A stretch of 41,631 nt of DNA from Chara braunii (Eukaryota > Streptophyta > Charophyceae > Charales > Characeae). The notes beneath the pieces are model-generated. The model was not told where the DNA came from. It saw only the letters and a program-made list of their open reading frames with translations, and ran no database searches. Made by a program: the position numbers and the translations under genes. The stretch lies in contig BFEA01000628.1 of the NCBI GenBank assembly GCA_003427395.1, forward strand, positions 735,090 through 776,720. Reading direction: 5' to 3'. Below, one piece after another: positions 32,481 through 41,323 of the stretch. Positions within the stretch are counted from its first letter, which is position 1, and each line of letters opens with the position of its first letter.

Positions 32481-32997
32481 ATCAATAACAAAGATTCCTA
32501 ACATTCACTCTTGTCATCGCAAACATCGATCCCCTCCTTGACATGAGCATGTATAGGACTGTAAGACATTGGCATGAACATCGGAGATCGAAACACTTGC
32601 AAGGTCATCGACGTGTCATTTCTTTGCATGGACAAGATACATAACATCCATTCAGAACATTTACTCTTGTCACCGCAACGTGGAGATGGAAACACTCGCA
32701 ACTGGCATAGTCTTTTCCTAACATTGCACCTTCGTAAATGGAAACACAACACGCCGAGTTGCGAGAAATGTTCAAATCACTGAACCGCACATTGCAAAGT
32801 AGACAGGGGTTGTTTTCAGAAAAAACGTCCGAAGCAAAAAACAAGTAGTAGGTAGAGGTGTGAGAGGCGTTGCAATATGTGCGAGAGGCAACGTGTATGA
32901 AGTAGTAGATAGAGGTGCGAGAGGCAATAGTTGCAACAGGTGCGAGAGACAACGTGTGATTGTCTGCATATCCACCATATCAAGGTGCACATGCACA
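32481..32997. other. left-arm-like non-coding sequence
   Basis: No gene. The words 'actcttgtcatcgcaaacatcg' (in two parts) and 'cacattgcaaagt' match 1632-1660 and 1841-1853 of the left arm in the same orientation. The module that starts at 30700 therefore continues here like the left end of block 1. A short 'gtagatagaggtgcgagagg' duplication is at 32848-32935. Confidence 0.6.
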
Positions 32998-33049
32998 TTA
33001 TGTTCCACACACGACACAACACAAGATAGTTGTAAAACCAGAACAGTTC

Positions 33050-33490
33050 ATTAGAATTACAATCGCCCTTAAACACGAGGTCTGACCACACGTGAACCGA
33101 AACCATACATGGTATTCATAGATGATCCATATACGTGGCTCTGCGGTTCGTGGACAGTTGCATTCTCCGAAAACACGAGCATGTATTTCATCCTGACAAA
33201 CCCTCCTGATCATGCTAAGGAATTCCCTACAAGTCTCGTATGTCGGACACTTTCTCTTCCACCTCATGCCACAATGATAAACATCTGACCTAACCTGCTC
33301 TCACGAAATCTGACCGCCCATCTACATCGGGGGGAGACATCACGGGCTTGAACTTGGATCCCTGAAGTACCATCTCCTTCCGTGCCACGAGCACAACTGC
33401 ATCCACGAGTTTTCTACTTTTGTTTGAAGAAGTCACACATAGCACTCTCGCGAAAGGACACCCGTCATCAGTCAACCGCACACAATATGT
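33050..33490 (-). pseudogene. unknown family B, 3' fragment
   Basis: Two pieces in different frames (LTDDGCPFARVLCVTSSNKS in 33481-33290; CQDEIHARVFGECNCPRT in a shifted frame in 33267-32998) match the second half of the genes at 33472-34500 and 34714-35718. The first half is absent. It sits directly downstream of the 33472 gene, whose last codons read into it. It therefore looks like a partial tandem duplication of that gene. Confidence 0.7.
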
Positions 33491-34500
33491 TTTCCCTTGA
33501 ACACAAGGATGACAACCCGTCCGGACCTTGTGACATGTAAGGTTTCTCGTGGACGAGGTCGTGAACCGAAGCCATACATGGCAATCATAGATGATCCATA
33601 TACGTGGCTCTGCGGTTCGTGGACCGTTGCAGTCTCCGAAAACACGGACATGTATTTCATCCTGACAAACCCTCCTCGTCGTGCTAAGGAATTCCTTATA
33701 CAGTCACGTATTTCAGACATTTTCTCTTCCACCTCATGCCACAATGACAAAAAAACTCTTACATGACCTGCTCTCACTAAGTCTGACCGCCCATCTATAT
33801 CTGGGCGAGACATGACCGCCTTGAACTTGGATCCCTGAAGCACCATCTCGTTGCGTGACACAAGCACAACCGCATCCACAAGTTTTCTACTTTTGCTTGA
33901 AGAAGCCACACAAAGCACTCTGGCGAAAGAACATCCGTTATCCGTCAACCGCACACAACAATACGATAGAGCTTGTGGAGAAGTCCATGGGCAACGGGGT
34001 GGGTAGTGTTTCAAGAATGAACAATGACGAGCGCAGTCCACCAACTCTTGCTTCTGCGAACTTCCCCAAGTTCGTGACGAAGATGTGATGTACTCGCAGC
34101 AAAGGCGACTTCTGAAGCTGGTACGGTAGCTGATCGGTTTACCCTTATCGTCCAGGGTCTTTCGCTGGAGGACACCATCAGGCAGTGCAATAAGGCTCCC
34201 GAACTCTAACATGTTGGCAAACTTGTAATGGCTTGCCCAAGGGCAGGCACGCTCTATCGCCTTCCAATCATTATCGTTCCATTCGTCGAGATGCAGGTTC
34301 ATGTACGGGACGGCGGTCATCCATGGGTCCTCGTCGAAGTCCTCCTTGGCTGCTTCGTCGATCCACGTTTGACCGTCATGATGCCGCACCGATGTCGCAC
34401 AAGGTGAAAACGGTTTTGCCAAGCGCATATGCTTCTCGGGACTCAAGTGCATGTGCGTCCCGGGACTCATGCTGACGCTTGTCGAAGGTCTCGACGACAT
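33472..34500 (-). CDS. unknown family B, open copy (342 aa)
   Basis: An open frame of 342 codons from ATG 34500. The family is not recognised. Landmarks are EDFDEDPWMTAVPYM, CPWASHYKFANMLEFGSLI, RTWGSSQKQELVDCARHCSF, FARVLCVASSSKSRKLVDAV, VLVSRNEMVLQGSKF and VRMKYMSVFSE. It aligns along its length with the copy at 34714-35718. The start is supported because both copies have 'gcgtaATG' at the same place. The last about 10 residues (VFKGKHIVCG) have no counterpart and come from the duplicated fragment next to it. No signal peptide or membrane segment. Cys- and Trp-rich core, perhaps a small structured domain. Role unknown. Confidence 0.65.
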   Translation of the reverse strand: MSSRPSTSVSMSPGTHMHLSPEKHMRLAKPFSPCATSVRHHDGQTWIDEAAKEDFDEDPWMTAVPYMNLHLDEWNDNDWKAIERACPWASHYKFANMLEFGSLIALPDGVLQRKTLDDKGKPISYRTSFRSRLCCEYITSSSRTWGSSQKQELVDCARHCSFLKHYPPRCPWTSPQALSYCCVRLTDNGCSFARVLCVASSSKSRKLVDAVVLVSRNEMVLQGSKFKAVMSRPDIDGRSDLVRAGHVRVFLSLWHEVEEKMSEIRDCIRNSLARRGGFVRMKYMSVFSETATVHEPQSHVYGSSMIAMYGFGSRPRPRETLHVTRSGRVVILVFKGKHIVCG

Positions 34501-34713
34501 TACGCTCCCTACACATCACGGACACACAAACGACACATACAGACGTGTAGACCGTCGTAAATAAAGTTGTCCAACGATAAGTACCCTGGTGCGGCCAACA
34601 CTCAATCGTCACGCCCGCACTATATATGGACAAGCTTGTCACTTAATCAAAGTGCGAGTGAACTCTCACTTACGTGCGAATTAACCGTCACTTAAGCAAA
34701 GTGCGAGTGAATA
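34501..34713. promoter_or_regulatory. intergenic region with three palindromic motif copies
   Basis: Between the two open family B genes. Motif copies at 34650-34671 (AAGTGCGA GTGAAC TCTCACTT), about 34673 (degenerate) and about 34698. They lie just downstream of the stop of the upstream gene and upstream of the next, so a regulatory or boundary role is possible. Confidence 0.55.
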
Positions 34714-35718
34714 TCACTTAAGTCTGACCACACGTCCAGATCTAGTGACATTCGAGGTTCCCCGGGGACGAGGTCGTGTACCGAAGCCATACAAAGCATT
34801 CATTGATGATCCATACACGCGGATCTGCGGTTCGTCGACCGATGCACTCTCCGAAAAGACGAACATGTATTTCATCCTGACAAACACTCCCGGTCGTGCT
34901 AAGGAATTCCCTATACAGTCCCGTATATCGGACACTTTCTCCTCGACCCCATGATGCAACGAAAAGTTTTGGACCGGCCCTGCTATAACCAAATCTCGCC
35001 ACCCATCTATACGAGCAGGCCCGAGCGTCGGCACGAATTTGGACCCCTCAATTACCACCTCATTGCGTGATACAAGCACAACTGCATCGACGAGTTTCCT
35101 GCTCTTGTTCGATGCAGCGACACATAGAACTCTGGCGAAATCAAACCCGGATACAGTCAATAGCACACAACAGTATGACACAACTTGTGGAGAATTCTCG
35201 GAGCACCGGAGTGGGTACTGCTCCAGGAACGAGCAGTGGCGAGCGCAGTCCACCAACTCTTGTTTCCGCGGGCCTCCCCAAGTTCGTGGCGACAACCTGA
35301 CGTAGTGGCACTCGAGGCGGCTGAAATGGCGGCTAATGCAGCCCAGTGCTCTGCTCATGTGGTTCAGGAATTTGTGTCCGAGGACAGCGTCAGACACCGG
35401 GATGAGGTTCCCGAACTCCAACATGCTGGCGAACTTGTACTGGCTTGCCCAAGGACAGACCCTCTCCATCGTGGCCCAATTCCGATCGCACCAACCGTCA
35501 ATATGCCCCTCCAGGCACGGGACGACGGTCATCCAGGGATCCTCGTCGAAGTCCTCTGCGGCCGCTCCGTGGATCGTAGTTACACCGTTAAAATACCGCA
35601 CGGATCTCGCGCAAGGAGGAAACAGTTCTACCAAGCGAATTTGCGTCTCGGGACTCATGGTTTGTGGTGTCGAGAAGATCGGCTCCATGATTCGTGGTGT
35701 CGAAAATGTCGCCTCCAT
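34714..35718 (-). CDS. unknown family B, open copy (about 334 aa)
   Basis: The open frame extends to 35820, but I place the start at ATG 35718 because it aligns with the start of the 34500 copy and both follow the same 'gcgtaATG' context. The N-terminus has a short repeat MEATFSTPRI, MEPIFSTPQT. Core landmarks match copy 33472-34500: EDFDEDPWMTVVPCL, CPWASQYKFASMLEFGNLI, FARVLCVAASNKSRKLVDAV and VRMKYMFVFSE. The divergence between the copies is large at DNA level while the frame is kept, which suggests past selection on the protein. Ends GRVVRLK. No function can be assigned. Confidence 0.65.
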   Translation of the reverse strand: MEATFSTPRIMEPIFSTPQTMSPETQIRLVELFPPCARSVRYFNGVTTIHGAAAEDFDEDPWMTVVPCLEGHIDGWCDRNWATMERVCPWASQYKFASMLEFGNLIPVSDAVLGHKFLNHMSRALGCISRHFSRLECHYVRLSPRTWGGPRKQELVDCARHCSFLEQYPLRCSENSPQVVSYCCVLLTVSGFDFARVLCVAASNKSRKLVDAVVLVSRNEVVIEGSKFVPTLGPARIDGWRDLVIAGPVQNFSLHHGVEEKVSDIRDCIGNSLARPGVFVRMKYMFVFSESASVDEPQIRVYGSSMNALYGFGTRPRPRGTSNVTRSGRVVRLK

Positions 35719-36059
35719 TACGCACCCTACACACCACCCGCACATGCCAAACGAGACACACGGGCACGTTGACACTCTTGAACATAGTTGGTGAACGGGA
35801 AATGTCGTGGCCACGCCCACACGCAGTCATCAAGACATTCACTCAAGCGGATTGCTCGGGGTTCAGAGCACAAGTGCGAGTGAACTCGCAGTTAGATGGA
35901 GAGACAGGTCATCACACCGCTGAAGTGGAATGGTCAGGGTGCACACAGCGAGTGCGAGTGAACTCGCACTTAGATAGAGAGTTAGGTGCGCACACCATGA
36001 GCTCATGTGTATAATGTATAAGGAAATCGGCGTGTAACATCCGTTCAGAACTTTCACTT
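35719..36059. promoter_or_regulatory. upstream region with two near-perfect motif copies
   Basis: Motif copies at 35872-35893 (AAGTGCGA GTGAAC TCGCAGTT) and 35950-35971 (GAGTGCGA GTGAAC TCGCACTT). Each is followed by 'tagat.gagag', then 'gcgcacacca' in the second, the same trailing module as at 1502-1535 and (inverted) at 22120-22142. There is no gene. Confidence 0.7.
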
Positions 36060-36932
36060 CTACCGATGATGACAGGCCGGTGTGTACATGCGTTCATTCA
36101 AAGTTCGAAGAGGCGACCCGAACGTAAGACACTGCGGCGCATCGACTGGAGCATCTTCNGCGAACATAGAAATATATTTNATGCGAACGAANCCGGTCCT
36201 TCCGGCNAGAGACCTNCCTATAGNATCCCGTATAGAGGACGCTTGAGCTTCAACCTCACGCAAAGCGTCCACATCGTCCACCTTACCCCCGATTACCAAA
36301 TCCCATGTCCCTTCGTATTCTATTGTGACCAAACCGATAATGTCTCTCCCGAGGTGCAACTCATTCCTGGAAACGTAGACCACAGCGTCAGTCAAGGTCC
36401 TACTCCGATTCGAACACGCGACGCAAAAGACCCTAGATAAGAATAACTTTCCGAGACGCAATCTAACGCAGCAGTGGGAAACTGCTCGAGGCGACAGCCC
36501 TGGAGAACGCAACGGGTACTGATCGAGGAACTAGGAAGGTCTTGCACAGGCAAGCAACTCGTGTTTCAGCGCACGGGACCATGTGCGTGGCGAAGCAGTC
36601 ACGACACTGCAGGCCAACACATTTTGATGACGAGGAATACTCAGCTTTGCAGTCAAGCAACGACACCGAACTGAACCCAGCACAGCTCTAGGCACGGGAA
36701 TGAAACTCCCAAACTCGCACATGTTAGCGAACTTGTAGTCGTCCGCCCACGGACACTCCCTTAGCATTATGTCTCATTCAAGCTCTTTCCACGAGTCCAG
36801 GGGAGCACCAGTGAATGGGGGGACCTTCATTCAAGGATCGCACTCCATCTCGTCTTTTGTCGCACCATCAATAACAGTGGATTTTCCACTGCCGGAGACG
36901 AGCAGCGTGCATGGGGGAAAAGGGTATGCCAT
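36060..36932 (-). pseudogene. unknown family B, decayed copy
   Basis: One frame from about 36932 to 36060 encodes recognisable family B landmarks: CPWADDYKFANMCEFGSFIP, SPRTWSRALKHELLACAR, LSRVFCVACSNRSRTLTDAV, VYVSRNEL and VRxKYISMF. It is broken by TGA at 36831-36833, TGA at 36774-36776 and TAG at 36531-36533. The two TGA codons fall where the open copies have Trp (DPW and the next conserved W), so each is a TGG to TGA change. Several ambiguous bases lie at 36160-36230. Confidence 0.7.
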
Positions 36933-37178
36933 GCGCTCACGCCAATCACACAGGATAATCAACTCCGGCATGGCCATCGCGACCGGCAAATGCCCTGCAG
37001 GCCACAAAAAAAAACAAAATTAAGCAAATGCGTTCACCCAGCTCACAGGGAAAGAAAATAACCATGCCCCCCAAGGACGTCCGTCGAAACTCCGATGACG
37101 GGCGTCTTGTTGAACACGACCACCACCGCACGGCCACACTGCACCCAGCCGGGCGAGAGGCACATCAACAGGCATGGC

Positions 37179-37179
<1 letters not shown>
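36933..37179. other. no gene seen
   Basis: Spacer between the decayed family B copy and the next GA tract, with no recognisable coding or repeat structure. Confidence 0.5.
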
Positions 37180-37255
<76 letters not shown>

Positions 37256-37812
37256 TAGTTAAACAGCATTCGACAGAGAACTGTAAGGAAGCATAAAACA
37301 ACACTACTTGTATGCCAGGCCCAGCACCCACGGACACTTATACAAGCAATGGAAGTGACGACGAGCCCTCTCCATCGGTTTAAATGACAACCTTCAAGAA
37401 GTGCCAAACAGTCGGCGGTCTCAGGTCTCTAGTGCTAAAAGCATTCTTAGGGGACCTTGAGGCGGAACTGCTTGGCGTAGCACTCAATTTTGGATGTCGA
37501 TCATATGGACACATCATATGATGCTTACCAGCAAGCAGCGGCTAATTGTGGGACCTTCTATTCGGTGTGGATATTTGAGAGCAGATTTGACGCAATCCAC
37601 TGTTAGATCCATTCCGGCGAGGGGGACCTGCCATTCTGACGTTGTTTATTGTACTCATCACGTGGAAATCGACGACGTGAGGACCCGACAATGAACATTC
37701 TTAGGGGACTTTGCGACCGTGTTTGAAACTTATTGGCGTAGCACTAGATGCTCACCAAGCAGTTCTGGATGTCGGTTATATCGACACATCATATGATGCC
37801 TTACAAGCAAAT
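37180..37812. repeat. GA tract, terminal-type module and 275-bp repeat remnant
   Basis: GA run at 37180-37253, then 'gtagttaaacagc', 'accttcaagaagtgcc' and 'gctaaaagcattcttagg' as at 104-270, then about one and a half 275-bp units (for example 'tattggcgtagcactagatg' at about 37733). The order and orientation match 50-1210. The unit is cut at 'ccttacaagcaa' (about 37811) by retrotransposon protease sequence. Confidence 0.8.
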
Positions 37813-38250
37813 TTGATGTAGGTGGCCGCAAAGTTGGCGCCTTAACAGACATAGGTTCTACACGAAACTTCATCAGTCGTGCTTATGTGGATACACTGCG
37901 CTTAGGGAACCAAGTGCAGTGACTTAGCAGAACTGTAGCTTCTACGCTAGCCAACAAACATCAAATGTTGGTAAAAGACTATGACAAGGACGTAGTTTGT
38001 ACCTTCTCATATGGAGGAGAGGAAGTGAGTTATAAAATCTCCTTCCTGGTTAGCGACGAACTGCCCTTCGACATGCTCCTAGGTATGTACTACCTCGAGG
38101 TCGCGCAGTTTGACTCGAATAGAAGGGTGTTGATTCACAAATTGCCCAATTATGGTACATTTGTTAGATTGCAAAAGTTTAAAGCTAGAAGTCTAATAGA
38201 AAACTACGGGTGCATGTGTGCATCTTTCTATAACTACTATAAGCAAAATT
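37813..38250 (+). pseudogene. Ty3/gypsy aspartic protease region
   Basis: Begins VGGRKVGALTDIGSTRNFIS, matching the retropepsin active site (usual form D-T/S-G-A/S followed by NFIS). The next part has LVSDELPFDMLLGMYYLEV, the strand and 'LLGMDyL' motif near the end of gypsy proteases. A TGA at about 37919 interrupts it. Together these are typical of a Ty3/gypsy element upstream of reverse transcriptase. Sequence before the protease (gag) is missing. The matching gag end of this family is on the minus strand at 22588-25906. Confidence 0.8.
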
Positions 38251-38414
38251 GAGAGGAGAGCATGTATCTAATCTTTGTCTCTGAAAAAGGGGAGGCCGTT
38301 AAAACACCCCAGAGATAGAATCAGTCGTCGCACAATATTCTAACCTTTTTAGGAGCCCACAGGCTGGTAGAAAGGGAGGTTGTCCATGCAATAGAGGTTG
38401 TCCCAGGTAGTAAG
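38251..38414 (+). pseudogene. protease to reverse transcriptase linker
   Basis: Degenerate but still readable text (GLVEREVVHAIEVVPGSKVP) with the usual 'R.vdH.I.L.pGs.P' pattern just before gypsy reverse transcriptase. It is split by frame changes. Confidence 0.55.
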
Positions 38415-39091
38415 GTGCCTAGAGCACGAATCTATAGGATTTCTCCTGCAGAGTTGGATGAGCTCCGCCGCCAGCTCAAGGAGCTCACAGAGAAGGGATG
38501 GATTCGTCCTAGTACCTCCCCTTACGGCTCCCCAGTTTTATTCGTACCGAACAAGGAAGGTACATTAAGGATGTGCATTGACTATACGGGCCTCAATGTC
38601 ATCACCGTTAAGAACGCAGAGCCCCTACCCGCATCGACGACCTACTGGATAGAGTGCAAGGATGCTGGTACTTTACTAAGATAAATCTAATGTTCGGATA
38701 CCATCAAATTGCTATTAGATCTGAGGACCAACAGAAAACCGCATTTCAGACGAGGTATGGTCTGTACGAGTTTGTGGTGTTGCCTTTCGACCTATGCAAT
38801 GCGCCTGGGACATTCCAGCACGCAATGAACAAGATATTTTATGATTACTTAGATAAGTTTATCGTCGTGTATCTCAACGATATCCTCATCTTTAGTAAGA
38901 CTGTAGAGGAGCACGTTGAACACTTGAAAATAGAGCTAGGTCTCCTAAGACAGCACCAGTACAAGGTTAACTTGCAGAAATGCGAGTTTGGTCGCACCAA
39001 GATCTTCAGCAGATGGGTTGAGGTCACACGATGCAAAGGTGGCCAACATTCGTGACTGGCCCAAACCTCTGACTGCCATTGAGGTCAGATT
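38415..39091 (+). pseudogene. Ty3/gypsy reverse transcriptase, active site mutated
   Basis: The finger and palm motifs are clear: GWIRPSTSPYGSPVLFV, GTLRMCIDYTGLN, then after a frame change INLMFGYHQI, TAFQTRYGLYEFVVLPFDLC and NAPGTFQHAMN. The catalytic site reads YLND at 38870-38881. The family has YVDD or YLDD, so the first catalytic Asp is Asn (GAC to AAC at 38876), which should abolish activity. The enzyme copies RNA into DNA in the element's life cycle. Near the 3' end DWPKPLTAIEVR matches the usual link to RNase H. It is interrupted at 39099 by an insertion. Confidence 0.85.
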
Positions 39092-39675
39092 GATTTTAGG
39101 CTAGGTAGTAAATCTGGAAATCCGGCAGACCAATTTTATCCGGAATTTTCAATCCGGATGAATTTTCCGGATTAATTCCGAAAATGGAAAATCCGGCTCT
39201 GCGAAAAAGAAAAAAAAATTGGCAAAACAATAATAATTCAAAAAAATCTGGAAAAAACGTATGTTGTTCATATGAATGATACAAACAACGTTTGGCATGA
39301 GGATTTCTTTTATATCTTAACAGATATAAAGAAAAAAAATAAAACAAAAAAAAAAAAATATATTTAGATAAAAAATTATAAAATGAATTAAGCATTCCCC
39401 CTCAAAACCCCTTTATTCCCCATCTTACCCCCTTTGAACCCTTCAATGCCCTATCAAGCTTTTCATGAAATAGGAATGTAGTTCTATTGTATTTTGCATG
39501 ATTTAAGCATTCCCCCTCAAAACTCATTTATTCCCCATCTTAACCCTTTTTTTTTTTTTTTTTTTGACCTTTTTTTTAATCATCCGGATTTCTGTATGAT
39601 CCTACCCCCCGATCATCCGGCCAGATAATCCGACCAGATTATCCGGCCAGATATCCCATGCTACATAGATTTTAG
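39092..39675. mobile_element. 568-bp hAT-like non-autonomous insertion with 8-bp target duplication
   Basis: GATTTTAG is present at 39092-39099 and 39668-39675, and pol coding text resumes exactly across it (LILGMTSYYRPF). The insert (39100-39667) is AT-rich, has no gene, and its two ends carry related subterminal words (aaatctgg and ccgga at the left; ccagat and tccgg at the right, inverted). An internal pair 'aagcattccccctcaaaa' repeats at about 39390 and 39505. The 8-bp duplication fits hAT elements. Terminal repeats are poor, so the class is tentative. Confidence 0.65.
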
Positions 39676-39786
39676 GGATGACGAGCTATTATCGTCCGTT
39701 TGTAAAGAACTATAGTACTATAGTTTACCCATTAACAGATCTAACTCCACTTGACACCCCTTGGTAATGGACAAAAGAGTGTGAGC
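39676..39786 (+). pseudogene. pol fragment between the two insertions
   Basis: Reads GMTSYYRPFVKN, PLTDLTPLDTPW and WTKECEPV-like text, the gypsy connection between reverse transcriptase and RNase H. It ends at the second insertion (39787). Confidence 0.75.
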
Positions 39787-39914
39787 CAGTGTCGGACCCT
39801 TGAAAGTGACGGGCACCGGTCACTTGAACGTGACCAGCCGTTCCGTTGGTGTTTTTTTGGTGAACGGCCATTCGCGGTGAACGCGCCGACGATTAAATAG
39901 TGGTGTTTTTTTCT

Positions 39915-39954
<40 letters not shown>

Positions 39955-40495
39955 TCCCCCAGGTACATTCGCCTCAAACCCCACATCGTGGTGACATTGA
40001 AAAAACAAAAAACAAAATCGAAATGACCTTCAAAATAGCAAAAGAAAATGCTCATTAAAGTTAGTTTGGCTGGTTGAATTTTTTTTTCCCGTTTTTTATT
40101 TTTAAAAAAAATTATTCGTGAAAAACAAATTTTCAAAAAATTATAGGGAGTTACTCTTCGATGTCCCCCACCCTGGTATTAAAAAAAATACCCCCCCAGC
40201 CAAAAAAAAAAAAAAAAAAAAAAAAAACGCTCTTAGTGAACTCCATAAACTCCCGTGTCCTGAACTCCGTGAACTCTATGACCGGCTCCGTTCACAGACC
40301 CCGTGAACGGTGAACGGGCGTACGGCACTGGTGTGAGGCAGCCTTTAAGAAATTGGAGTATGCTCTAACACACTATAAAGTCCTGAAACTTAGTGAACTC
40401 CAGGAACTCCCGTGTCGTGAACTCCGTGAACTCTATGACCGGCTCCGTTCACAGACCCCGTGAACGGTGAACGGGGGTACAGCACTGGTGTGAGT
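39779..40495. mobile_element. second hAT-like insertion, CAGTG...CACTG ends, 8-bp target duplication
   Basis: The left end starts CAGTGTCGGACCC at 39787 and the right end finishes with CACTG at 40330. Inverted ends starting CAGTG are typical of hAT elements. GTGTGAGC precedes the left end (39779-39786). GTGTGAGG (40331) and GTGTGAGT (40488) follow the two right-end copies, each one base different. Removing the insert joins GAGTGTGAGC to CAGCCTTTAAG, giving the expected KECEPAFKKL. It has no gene. Inside are a run of 29 G at 39926-39954 and an A run at 40202-40227. Confidence 0.75.
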
Positions 40496-40545
40496 CAGCC
40501 TTTAAGAAATTGAAGTATGCTCTAACACACTATAAAGTCCTAAAG
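40232..40545. repeat. 157-bp tandem duplication across the insertion's right junction
   Basis: 'cttagtgaactcca' starts at 40232 and 40389 (period 157 bp). Each unit holds the right end of the insertion plus about 58 bp of pol ('cagcctttaagaaattg' to 'aaagtcct'). The duplication therefore happened after the hAT-like insertion. Confidence 0.9.
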
Positions 40546-40943
40546 CTCCGGACTCTGATCAACCCTTTTTCATGACCACAGACGCCAGCCAATATGGCAT
40601 AGGCGCATTCCTTGCGCAAAAGGGGGCAAAAAAGTTGAGACCGATCGAATATATGAGTAAAAAGATGCCATCTCAGAAACTAGTCAAGTCCACTTACGAA
40701 CGTGAGCTCTATGCCCTGTATAGAGCGCCGGTTCACTGGAGACACTATCTCCTTGGCAAATTCTTTTGCATAAGATCTGACCATGAGACCTTGCGCTAAA
40801 TGAAGACACAACCGGTACTCTTTGATGCACTCAAGAGGTGAATTCAAGTAATAGACATGTATGACTATTAGCTCGATCCAATCAAGGGAGAGTACAACAA
40901 GGTCGCTGACGCGTTATCACGTAGAGCAAATTATCTGGGGGCT
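40546..40943 (+). pseudogene. Ty3/gypsy RNase H region
   Basis: FMTTDASQYGIGAFLAQ is the first catalytic block of gypsy RNase H, followed by STYERELYALYRAPVHWRHY (second acidic residue) and RSDHETLR (third). The stop TAA at about 40798 and further stops break the end, which then reads IKGEYNKVADALSRR, the usual end of the domain. It degrades the RNA strand during reverse transcription. Confidence 0.85.
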
Positions 40944-41323
40944 ATGGTAACCGAGTTTGGCATATCCGACGAACACACTCGATCACTGGTGGAAGCCTAT
41001 CAGCAAGATTCAGTTATGTTTGAGATCATTCGTAGATTTCGTGCCAAAGATAAAGTAACTTCCGACGAATTCACGATGGTAAATGACTTTCTGTTTCTTG
41101 AGAAGGCAGGGAATAAAAGATTGTGCGTTCCTGATTGTGAGTCTTTACGTAGTTTATTTTTAGGAGAATGTCGTGATGCAACTGGTCATTTTGGCTATTG
41201 AAAGACATCAGTGAACTTAGTACAAAGATTTTGGTGGCCCTCTATGATGCAAGATGCAAAGAGATGGGTTGAAACCTGTCAGGTTTGCCAAAGGGACAAA
41301 CCTAGGACTCAGGCTCCTCTTGG
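40944..41323 (+). pseudogene. Ty3/gypsy integrase N-terminal zinc-binding region, truncated
   Basis: After an RNase H-integrase linker (EAYQQDSVMFEIIRRFRAKD) comes the HHCC-type zinc finger: GHFGY, then RFWWPSMMQDAKRWVETC and CQVCQRDKPRTQAPLG. One stop (TGA at about 41199) sits inside it. The catalytic DDE core that should follow is missing. Coding text stops at about 41323 and unrelated sequence begins. Confidence 0.8.

Noticed and set aside
38978-38998. Palindromic motif copy inside the reverse transcriptase (atgcgagtttggtcgcacc)
   Set aside because: It lies in conserved coding text (KCEFGRT), and its spacer and outer bases do not fit the motif, so it is coincidence.
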